DNA of 16,458 bases, taken from NCBI GenBank assembly GCA_900542395.1, contig UQNM01000051.1, positions 1 to 16,458 of the forward strand, read 5' to 3'. This stretch comes from an uncultured Eubacteriales bacterium (GTDB lineage: Bacteria; Bacillota; Clostridia; Christensenellales; Aristaeellaceae). The first letter of the stretch is position 1. Every line of letters starts with the position of its first letter. Below the pieces are notes generated by a model. It searched no databases, was not told the origin of the DNA, and saw only the letters and a list, made by a program, of their open reading frames with translations. Below are positions 7,673 to 12,967 of this stretch, piece after piece. The translations under genes and the position numbers were made by a program.

Positions 7673-7702
7673 TCCCCTTTCTCTCACCGCCGCTCCCGCC
7701 CG

Positions 7703-7724
7703 CTCATACAGTGGAGTATATGAG
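7703..7724. promoter_or_regulatory. Dyad in the desulfurase/DUF3343 divergent gap
   Basis: CTCATA (7703-7708) and TATGAG (7719-7724) form a perfect inverted repeat with a 10-base centre, in a gap of only 66 bases between two divergent genes. On the minus strand a TATACT (7720-7715) could serve as -10 for the desulfurase, with a weak TTCATG 17 bases upstream. A shared operator is possible, but no regulator is known. The right arm runs into the ribosome binding site AGGAGG (7725-7730) of the DUF3343 gene. Confidence 0.35.
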
Positions 7725-7738
7725 AGGAGGAACCGCGC

Positions 7739-8020
7739 ATGAATGATTCCTTTGGGCTCGCCGCCTTCCGTTCGCGCACGCAGGTGCTGCGCATGGAGGA
7801 CGCGCTGCACCGCGCCGGTCTATCCGCCGGGGTAATCGCCACGCCGCGCGAGGTCGCCATCGGCTGCGGGCTGTCCGTTCGGTTTGACCTTGCACAGACC
7901 CCGCAGGTGATGCAGGTCTATCGCCGCCTATCCCCCGGCGCGCTGATCGGTTTTTACCGCGTGGAGGGCTATGGCACACGCCGCCTGACGCTCACGCCGC
8001 TGGTTGAAAAACCCATATAA
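7739..8020 (+). CDS. DUF3343 protein (putative Se/S carrier-like)
   Basis: A 93-residue protein matching the DUF3343 pattern: an N-terminal strand and helix (FRSRTQVLRMEDALHRAG), then TPREVAIGCGLSVRF with the single conserved cysteine Cys43, and a second half ending in a short basic tail. Members are annotated as putative selenium/sulfur carriers because of this cysteine and their frequent pairing with EF2568-type cysteine desulfurases; the biochemistry is not well established. ATG 7739 has AGGAGG eight bases upstream. The companion desulfurase lies divergently at 6539-7672, whereas the two are often in the same operon. The protein has no membrane segment. Identification of the family is from the motif and context. 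Confidence 0.8.
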   Translation: MNDSFGLAAFRSRTQVLRMEDALHRAGLSAGVIATPREVAIGCGLSVRFDLAQTPQVMQVYRRLSPGALIGFYRVEGYGTRRLTLTPLVEKPI

Positions 8021-8035
8021 AAGCATCCCCGCGCG

Positions 8036-8064
8036 TTGACACGAGGCTGCCTTTGGGGTATAAT
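8036..8064 (+). promoter_or_regulatory. Consensus sigma-A promoter upstream of nth
   Basis: TTGACA (8036-8041) and TATAAT (8059-8064) are both exact consensus with the ideal 17-base spacer. Transcription should start near 8071. It begins 15 bases after the DUF3343 stop codon and is the best promoter match I saw in the window, yet a terminator-like hairpin stands between it and nth. Confidence 0.9.
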
Positions 8065-8070
8065 GCAGGT

Positions 8071-8163
8071 AGACGAAGAGCCGTCTCGAATCGGTTCTCC
8101 CGCTCGTGTTTCAGAGCAAAAAGCCGCCGATCAGGGTGCAAGCTGACCGGCGGCACACTTTTT
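8071..8163 (+). ncRNA. Candidate short RNA or attenuating leader before nth
   Basis: From the predicted start near 8071 to the T-run at 8163 there is room for a transcript of about 93 bases with no convincing reading frame. Its 5' part can fold two mutually exclusive ways: AGACG-N6-CGTCT (8071-8086) or AGAGCCG-N8-CGGTTCT (8077-8098, one G-T pair). A GCTC-N8-GAGC stem (8102-8117) follows, then the terminator hairpin. It could be a free-standing small RNA or a conditional leader of nth. I recognise no known riboswitch, T-box or 6S features. This call rests only on the promoter, the folds and the terminator. Confidence 0.4.
8118..8163. terminator. Terminator-like hairpin between promoter and nth
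   Basis: GCCGCCG (8123-8129) pairs with CGGCGGC (8148-8154) and, after one mismatch, TCAG (8131-8134) with CTGA (8143-8146). Rightward, the T-run (8159-8163) starts four bases after the stem, making it usable but not ideal. Leftward, the stem is followed at once by five T (8122-8118 on the minus strand), so it is the better terminator for a leftward transcript. Confidence 0.65.
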
Positions 8164-8218
8164 ATTTACGGTTCTTTGCGTATTCTTTCAAAATTCAGCA
8201 CATCGAAGGACAATCGCC

Positions 8219-8866
8219 ATGGACAGAGAAGAACAAAACCGCCTGATTCTTGCCGAGCTGGCGCGGCTGTACCCCGACGCGCGGCCCGCGCTGCACTTCG
8301 CCAATCCGTTTGAGCTGCTCGTCGCCGTGATGCTCTCCGCCCAGTGCACGGACGTCAAGGTGAATATGGTCACGCCCGCGCTCTTTGCCGCCTATCCCGA
8401 CGCGGCGGCGCTGGCGAAGGCCGAACCGGCGGAGATCGAGCCGATCATCAAGACCTGCGGCCTGTTTCACAACAAGGCCAAAAACCTCGTGCTGATGGCG
8501 CGGGAGCTGACTGCCCGCTTCGGCGGCGAGGTGCCCGCCGACCACGACGCGCTGGAATCCCTGCCCGGTGTGGGGCGCAAGACGGCGAACGTCGTGATGA
8601 GCTGTGCGTTCGGCGCGGACGCCATCGCCGTGGATACGCACGTCTTCCGCGTCGCCAACCGGCTGGGGCTGGCCGATGCGCCCGACGTGCTCAAAACCGA
8701 GCATCAGCTCATGCAAAACATCCCGCAGAGCCAATGGAGCCGCGCGCACCACTGGCTGATCTATCACGGCCGCCGCGTGTGCGCCGCCCGAAAGCCTGCC
8801 TGCGAAAGCTGCACCCTGCGCGCATGGTGCGAATATGCCAACGGCAATCCAAAAGGCAAAAAATAA
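8219..8866 (+). CDS. nth: Endonuclease III (DNA glycosylase/AP lyase)
   Basis: Base-excision repair enzyme removing oxidised pyrimidines and cutting the resulting abasic site. The 215 residues contain the helix-hairpin-helix LPGVGRKTANVV with catalytic Lys121, the catalytic Asp139 in AVDTHVFRVANRLG, and the C-terminal [4Fe-4S] loop with Cys188, Cys195, Cys198 and Cys204 (C-x6-C-x2-C-x5-C), all complete. The length is as usual for bacterial Nth. ATG 8219 follows GAAGGA by eight bases. It lies about 150 bases downstream of a consensus promoter and after a terminator-like hairpin, so its expression may depend on read-through. An unrecognised membrane-protein gene follows 68 bases later on the same strand. 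Confidence 0.97.
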   Translation: MDREEQNRLILAELARLYPDARPALHFANPFELLVAVMLSAQCTDVKVNMVTPALFAAYPDAAALAKAEPAEIEPIIKTCGLFHNKAKNLVLMARELTARFGGEVPADHDALESLPGVGRKTANVVMSCAFGADAIAVDTHVFRVANRLGLADAPDVLKTEHQLMQNIPQSQWSRAHHWLIYHGRRVCAARKPACESCTLRAWCEYANGNPKGKK

Positions 8867-8892
8867 GCGGGCTGAAACCGCCGCGTGCCGTC

Positions 8893-8913
8893 GAATCGAA
8901 GGACATTCGATTC
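8893..8913. repeat. Perfect inverted repeat between nth and the 8935 gene
   Basis: GAATCGA (8893-8899) and TCGATTC (8907-8913) are perfect arms around a 7-base centre, 21 bases before the next start codon. There is no T-run good enough for a terminator. It could bind a dimeric protein or shield the AGGGGG ribosome binding site (8921-8926), but nothing confirms either. Confidence 0.35.
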
Positions 8914-8934
8914 ATTTGAGAGGGGGATTTTGGG

Positions 8935-9744
8935 ATGTTGGGCAGGGTTTGCCTCAAGCGGCTTCGCTTTGTGCTCTACGCCGTTTTGTTTTTTCTGCTG
9001 ACGCTGGATATCACCAACCGGACGGGCGACGGTCTGATTGCGACCATCTGCATCTGGCTGGCGCTCCCGCTGTCGTTTATCGCGATGGTCTGGTGGATAT
9101 ACACCTGCGTCCGCGACACGGTGCGCCTTCTTCGGGATGGCGTCGCGCCGGAGGACGCGCCGACTTGGGCGGAGTATGCCGTCTGGTGGGTGCAGGATGA
9201 GCTCGCGGAAATTGCCGCGCTGGATGGGCGCGGCAAAGCGCGCTATTTCCTGTGCCGCGTCGGAGGCATTCTGCTCGGCGCGCTGGGGCTGGTTTTGATC
9301 GTTCGGGATTCGGTCGTCCTCGGCACGCTGCTGCTCATCGCGGGGCTGACGCTGTGCATCACCGCCTCGCCGCAGAGCGTCAACCGCAACTGCCCGGATC
9401 AAAAGCAGCTCGCCTGCCCGCAGGGCGTGACCGTCGCTTCCCTCTATGCGGCCTTCGCCGCGGTCGATACCCCGCTGGGCAAGCCCTTTCTCGGGCGCAT
9501 CAAGACCATCGGCAGCGATGCGATGATCTGGGGGCCGAACGCGCGGGATGAATACGTCTATCTTTACAGAAGCCGCAGCGGGCGCTATCTGCATCTCAGC
9601 TCGAATGTCTTTCCGGAGTGGATCACCACGCCCATTCCGGCGGGCGAAAAGAAAGACGAGCCGCTGGATATGCCCGAGCTGCTCGCCGATCTATGCGATT
9701 GTATTGAAGATTATTTGAAGACGGGGAACGTCCGCCCGCTGTGA
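8935..9744 (+). CDS. Unrecognised four-span membrane protein
   Basis: No family is recognised. The 269-residue product has two hydrophobic helices at about 8-26 and 33-57, a hydrophilic acidic loop with several Trp (PTWAEYAVWWVQDELAE, 76-92), two more helices at about 106-124 and 128-143, and then a soluble C-terminal part of about 125 residues. That part contains PLGKPFLGRIKTI (180-192) and DEYVYLYRSRSGRYLHLSS (205-223) and ends acidic. Four cysteines lie at 141, 153, 161 and near 234-236. The layout (two helical pairs plus a beta-rich-looking tail) suggests a membrane-anchored cytoplasmic domain. ATG 8935 follows AGGGGG by eight bases. It may be co-transcribed with nth. Its stop is five bases from the stop of the convergent MATE gene, with no terminator between them. 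Confidence 0.8.
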   Translation: MLGRVCLKRLRFVLYAVLFFLLTLDITNRTGDGLIATICIWLALPLSFIAMVWWIYTCVRDTVRLLRDGVAPEDAPTWAEYAVWWVQDELAEIAALDGRGKARYFLCRVGGILLGALGLVLIVRDSVVLGTLLLIAGLTLCITASPQSVNRNCPDQKQLACPQGVTVASLYAAFAAVDTPLGKPFLGRIKTIGSDAMIWGPNARDEYVYLYRSRSGRYLHLSSNVFPEWITTPIPAGEKKDEPLDMPELLADLCDCIEDYLKTGNVRPL

Positions 9745-9749
9745 CGGCG

Positions 9750-11075
9750 TTATGCCTTTTCCCACGGCCCGCGGCGATAGAAGATCACGGACATCACCAT
9801 TGCGATGCTCCAGCCGATGGGCCACGCGCACCACACGCCGACCGCGCCCAGCGCCTTGGAGAGCACGACGGCCAGCCCGACGCGGAGGATGAGATCCGTG
9901 AACGTCGCAGCCATGAATTCCTTCATCAGCCCCGCGCCGCGCAGAACGCCGTCGGAGACCAGCTTGCAGGAGACCACGAAGTAGAACGGCGATACGATCC
10001 GCAGGAATTGCACGCCGGAGGCCATCGCGGCCTCGCTCGGCTCGTTCATAAAGATGTTCACCAGCATCCGCCCGCCGAGCAGATACAGCGCGACAATCGG
10101 CAGGCAGAGCATCCACACGAGTTTCAGCCCGGCCTTGAAGCCGCTGCGCACGCGCTCCATCTTGCCCGCGCCGATGTTCTGCGCCGTGAAGTTGGATATG
10201 CCGTTGCCCAGCGTCGTCAGCGAGGTAATCACGAGGTTGTTGAGCTTGACGGAGGCAGAGTAGCCCGCCATCACGCCCGAGCCGAACGAATTGATAACGC
10301 CCTGAATGACGATGTTGCCGACGGAGATGAAGCTCTGCTGCAGGATGCTCGGCACGGCAATCGCCGCGATGCGGAAAAACAGCGGGAAGGAGAACAGCGC
10401 GCTTTTTTCGTCCGTCTCCACGCCCCGCAGGCGGCGCAGCACAAAGAGCACCGCCAGCACACAGCTCACGCCTTGGCAGAGGAACGTCGCCCACGCCACG
10501 CCCGCCACGCCCATCTTAAACGCGGTGACGAACAGGATATCCATGAAGATGTTGCTCGTCGAGGACGCGGCCAGAAAGATAAACGGCGTTTTGGAATCGC
10601 CCAGCGCGGAGAAGATGCCCGTCGCCACGTTGTAAAAGAACACGAACGGCAGCCCGAGGATGTAGATATCCAGATAGAGCTTGGAATCCGCAAACACGTT
10701 TTCCGGCGTGTTGATGAGCCGCAGCAGGCCGTCGCAGCCCAGCGTGCCCGCGAGCATCAGCGCCGCGCAGACGACCGCGCTCGAGATGAACGTCGTATAG
10801 ACCGCCGTTTTCATTTCGCCCAGCTTCCTCGCGCCGAAGAGCTGGGAGACGATGACTGAGCAGCCGATGTTGCAGCCGAAGGCGAACGCGATGAAGATCA
10901 GCGTGATCTCGTAGCTGTTGCCGACGGCGGCCAGCGCGTTTTCGCCGATGAATTTGCCCGCAACAAAGCTATCCGCGATGTTGTAGAGCTGCTGAAAGAT
11001 GATGCTGCCGAAAAGCGGCAGGCAGAATTTCCAAAGCACCTTGGCCGGATCGCCGACCGTCAAATCCTTATTCAT
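9750..11075 (-). CDS. MATE family multidrug/metabolite exporter
   Basis: Integral membrane transporter of the MATE superfamily, normally exporting drugs or cationic metabolites using a Na+ or H+ gradient. The 441 residues make about 12 membrane helices in two similar halves, starting with the typical GDPAKVLWKFCLPLFGSIIFQQLYNIADSFVAGKFIG and containing VIVSQLFGARK in the first half and FTAQNIGAGKMERV at the matching place in the second. The length is normal. ATG 11075 overlaps the stop of the upstream cytidylate-kinase-like gene by eight bases (ATGAATAA), so the two are an operon. A LysR-type regulator is divergent from that operon. The substrate cannot be inferred from sequence. Confidence 0.94.
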   Translation of the reverse strand: MNKDLTVGDPAKVLWKFCLPLFGSIIFQQLYNIADSFVAGKFIGENALAAVGNSYEITLIFIAFAFGCNIGCSVIVSQLFGARKLGEMKTAVYTTFISSAVVCAALMLAGTLGCDGLLRLINTPENVFADSKLYLDIYILGLPFVFFYNVATGIFSALGDSKTPFIFLAASSTSNIFMDILFVTAFKMGVAGVAWATFLCQGVSCVLAVLFVLRRLRGVETDEKSALFSFPLFFRIAAIAVPSILQQSFISVGNIVIQGVINSFGSGVMAGYSASVKLNNLVITSLTTLGNGISNFTAQNIGAGKMERVRSGFKAGLKLVWMLCLPIVALYLLGGRMLVNIFMNEPSEAAMASGVQFLRIVSPFYFVVSCKLVSDGVLRGAGLMKEFMAATFTDLILRVGLAVVLSKALGAVGVWCAWPIGWSIAMVMSVIFYRRGPWEKA

Positions 11076-11691
11076 GGCTGTTCCCCTTCATTTGCAGGCT
11101 TTTGCAGATCATCTCGACGCATCCATCCACGCCGTAATAGCTGCTGGAGAGCATTACGTCGTAGCTTTCCGGGTCGCCCCACTGCGTATCAGCATAAAAA
11201 TCAAAGTAACGCCTGCGCATGCGATCCGTCTTGCGCATTCTGGCGCGCGCCTGCGGCTCGTCAAGCCGGTTGCGGCTGGCGATCCGCGCGACGCGATCCG
11301 CTTCATCCGCGTAGATGAACACGGAGAGCACGTTCTTGCGATTCCTCAGCAGCGAAGAGGCGCAGCGGCCGATGATGACGCAGCCGCCCTTGTCCGCAGC
11401 GTCCAAAATGGCCTTCTTTTCCGCGTCGTAGACGAGCTGGCTCTGAGAATAGAACGCGCCGCCGATGCTCGCGCTGTCCGCAAACACGTTGCCCGAGAGA
11501 AACGCGCTGGCGCTGACGGGCTTTTCATCCTGCCGCTCCACCTCGCCGAGCGAAACGCCGCCTTCTTTCGCCGCCTGCTTGAGCAGCAGCTTATCGTAAC
11601 AGGTCACGCCCAGCCGCGCCGCCAGCTTTTCGCCGATTTCGCGGCCGCCGCTTCCATATTGTCTGCCGATGCAAATAATCATATCGTTCAT
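11068..11691 (-). CDS. Cytidylate kinase-like family protein
   Basis: A 207-residue P-loop protein of the cytidylate-kinase-like family. It opens with IICIGRQYGSGGREIGEKLA, whose GRQYGSGG replaces the GxxxxGKS of true Cmk and lacks the usual P-loop Lys at that place. A central VIIGRCASSLL, an ADEADRVARIASRN lid-like stretch and an Arg-rich DRMRRRYFDFY segment follow. Substrate and activity of this family are not established. ATG 11691 has GAGGAGGG upstream; the 12 upstream codons of the open frame are rejected because they lie before the ribosome binding site. Its end overlaps the MATE gene start by eight bases, so expression is coupled. It starts from a promoter that overlaps the opposing lysR promoter. 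The real Cmk is at 5122-5799, so this protein is unlikely to be needed for CMP phosphorylation. Confidence 0.87.
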   Translation of the reverse strand: MNDMIICIGRQYGSGGREIGEKLAARLGVTCYDKLLLKQAAKEGGVSLGEVERQDEKPVSASAFLSGNVFADSASIGGAFYSQSQLVYDAEKKAILDAADKGGCVIIGRCASSLLRNRKNVLSVFIYADEADRVARIASRNRLDEPQARARMRKTDRMRRRYFDFYADTQWGDPESYDVMLSSSYYGVDGCVEMICKSLQMKGNSHE

Positions 11692-11720
11692 ATGAATCCC
11701 TCCTCGTCCGAGCGCAGGGC

Positions 11721-11749
11721 TTGACAATGCCCAACGCTCCGACTATACT
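11721..11749 (+). promoter_or_regulatory. Rightward promoter reading toward lysR
   Basis: TTGACA (11721-11726, exact consensus) and TATACT (11744-11749) are 17 bases apart. Transcription would begin near 11756 and run through the repeat pair into lysR, giving a leader of about 310 bases. It occupies almost the same DNA as the leftward promoter for the kinase-like/MATE operon. Confidence 0.7.
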
Positions 11750-11770
11750 ACAAATGCGTCAATATGAAAA
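11742..11770 (-). promoter_or_regulatory. Leftward promoter of the kinase-like/MATE operon
   Basis: On the minus strand TTTTCA (11770-11765) and TATAGT (11747-11742) are 17 bases apart. The -10 shares four bases with the -10 of the opposing promoter, so the two promoters should exclude each other. Transcription would begin near 11735, in an imperfect dyad (11711-11738). Confidence 0.55.
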
Positions 11771-11779
11771 ATATATAAA

Positions 11780-11798
11780 TGATATTCTCTCTATATCA
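11780..11798. promoter_or_regulatory. Candidate LysR-type binding site (T-N11-A dyad)
   Basis: TGATAT (11780-11785) and ATATCA (11793-11798) are perfect 6-base arms around TCTCTCT, containing the T-N11-A core (T11783, A11795) typical of LysR-type sites. Its centre is about 54 bases upstream of the predicted leftward start and about 33 bases downstream of the predicted lysR start. That position would suit activation of the kinase-like/MATE operon and autorepression of lysR. Confidence 0.5.
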
Positions 11799-11838
11799 AT
11801 ACCGCATATCCACGCCATCCTAAAAAACTTCCCTCCGC

Positions 11839-11930
11839 AAAAAAGACCTTCCTCCTAGAGGAAGGTTGGCACGGCGAAGCCGTGACGGAAGGAGTTCGCG
11901 GCGTTAACCGAAATAGAAGGAGCCATCCCC
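11839..11930. repeat. Hairpin-rich repeat, copy A
   Basis: First of two related copies in the lysR leader. It begins AAAAAAGACCT, contains a perfect 9-bp stem ACCTTCCTC-CTA-GAGGAAGGT (11846-11866) and a second stem CACGGC-GAA-GCCGTG, and ends AGAAGGAGCCATCCCC. Bases 11861-11898 match 12005-12042 of copy B at 37 of 38 positions. On the minus strand the first stem is followed by TCTTTTTT, so it could stop leftward transcription. Similar hairpin repeats are scattered in genomes of gut clostridia, but I cannot name this one. Confidence 0.75.
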
Positions 11931-11931
11931 C

Positions 11932-12068
11932 AAAAAGACCTCCCTCTCAGAGGGACGTTTTCCAGCGTCACCGCCAGTGGCGGAATTTGACGATGGAAAA
12001 CGCCGAAGGTTGGCACGGCAAAGCCGTGACGGAAGGAGTTCGTCTCCCCAACGGAAGGAGCTGTCCCC
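11932..12068. repeat. Hairpin-rich repeat, copy B, with extra module
   Basis: The second copy starts AAAAAGACCT, has the stem CCCTCT-C-AGAGGG, then an extra module that copy A lacks: a nested hairpin at 11956-12002 with outer arms CGTTTTCC/GGAAAACG, middle arms CGTCA/TGACG and inner arms CCGCC/GGCGG. After that come the shared 38 bases (12005-12042) with stem CACGGC-AAA-GCCGTG and the shared tail GGAAGGAGCTGTCCCC. The tail ends directly at the lysR start codon. Confidence 0.75.
12055..12060 (+). promoter_or_regulatory. lysR ribosome binding site inside the repeat
   Basis: AAGGAG lies eight bases before the ATG at 12069 and is the only good ribosome binding site for lysR. It belongs to the repeat tail: copy A has the equivalent AGAAGGAGCCATCCCC, with no gene start after it. 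Confidence 0.75.
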
Positions 12069-12953
12069 ATGCTCATCAGCTACGATGCCTATCGCGTTTT
12101 CTACACCGTCGCTCGGCTCGGCAGCTTCACCAAAGCCGCCGGGGCGCTGCTGTCCAGCCAGCCCAACCTCACCCGAACCATCCGCAATCTGGAATCGGCG
12201 CTCGGCTGTACGCTCTTTGTGCGCAGCAATCGCGGCGCGGTGCTCACGCCGGAGGGCGAGAAGCTGTTTGCGCGCGTCTCCGTCGCCTGCGAGCAGATTC
12301 AGGCGGGCGAGGAGGAGCTGGCCAGCGACCGCAGCCTGCAAAGCGGCGTGGTCTCCATCGGCGCGAGCGAAACGGCGCTGCACGGCTTTCTTCTGCCCGT
12401 GCTCGGCGCGTTCCACCGCGCTCATCCGGGGATTCGCCTGCGCATCGCCAACCATTCCACGCCGCAGGCGTTTTCCGCGCTGCGCAACGGCTTGGTGGAC
12501 GTCGCCGTCGTCACCTCTCCCACGGCGGACACAGGCGGCCTGCACATCGAGCCGCTCGGCCAATTCGAGGAGGTGCCCGTCTGCGGCCCGTCGCTGATGC
12601 ACCTGTGCGGCCAAAGACTGACGCTTGCCGATCTTTCGGCCTATCCCTTCATCAGCCTTGGGCGCGAAACGGCGAGCTACGCTTTTGCGTATAACCTGTT
12701 CGCCGAAAACGGCGCGGCGTTCTCGCCGGATATCGAGGTCGCCACGTCCGACCAGATTCTCCCGCTCGTGCGGCTTGACCTCGGCGTGGCGTTCCTGCCG
12801 GAAGCCTTCGCCGCGCCCGCGCTGCAAAAGGGCGAAATCGGACGGCTGACGCTCGCGGAAACCATTCCGCCCCGCCAGCTTCTGATGGCGCGCCGAAGCG
12901 GGCAGGCGCTGAGCATCGCCGCCAAAGCGCTGGAAGCGATGATCCTGGGCTAA
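12069..12953 (+). CDS. LysR family transcriptional regulator
   Basis: DNA-binding regulator of 294 residues. The N-terminal winged helix-turn-helix spans about 1-60 (AYRVFYTVARLGSFTKAAGAL, then SSQPNLTRTIRNLESALGCTLFVR and LTPEGEKL), followed by a linker helix and the type 2 periplasmic-binding-like effector domain at about 92-290 (VSIGASETALHGFLLPVL, GLVDVAVVT, LDLGVAFLPEAFA). It is complete. Its promoter at 11721 overlaps that of the divergent kinase-like/MATE operon, and a T-N11-A dyad lies between, so that operon and lysR itself are the first candidate targets. The convergent neighbour citXG (14 bases away) raises an alternative role in citrate metabolism. The effector is unknown. Confidence 0.95.
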   Translation: MLISYDAYRVFYTVARLGSFTKAAGALLSSQPNLTRTIRNLESALGCTLFVRSNRGAVLTPEGEKLFARVSVACEQIQAGEEELASDRSLQSGVVSIGASETALHGFLLPVLGAFHRAHPGIRLRIANHSTPQAFSALRNGLVDVAVVTSPTADTGGLHIEPLGQFEEVPVCGPSLMHLCGQRLTLADLSAYPFISLGRETASYAFAYNLFAENGAAFSPDIEVATSDQILPLVRLDLGVAFLPEAFAAPALQKGEIGRLTLAETIPPRQLLMARRSGQALSIAAKALEAMILG

Positions 12954-12967
12954 CGGCAACCCGCGCC

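Noticed and set aside
7673..7810. A 46-residue N-terminal extension of the cysteine desulfurase
   Set aside because: It would overlap the divergent DUF3343 gene and lies upstream of the ribosome binding site; the family begins at the YLDNAAT region.
11711..11738. Imperfect dyad AGCG-GGGC/GCCC-CGCT as a terminator
   Set aside because: It has mismatches and no T-run on either strand; it overlaps the promoter pair and is more likely incidental or regulatory.
11855..12076. A 73-codon minus-strand frame containing NSFRHGFAVPTF twice
   Set aside because: The repeated peptide is just the translation of the two DNA repeat copies; such frames are a known source of spurious proteins in gut clostridia.
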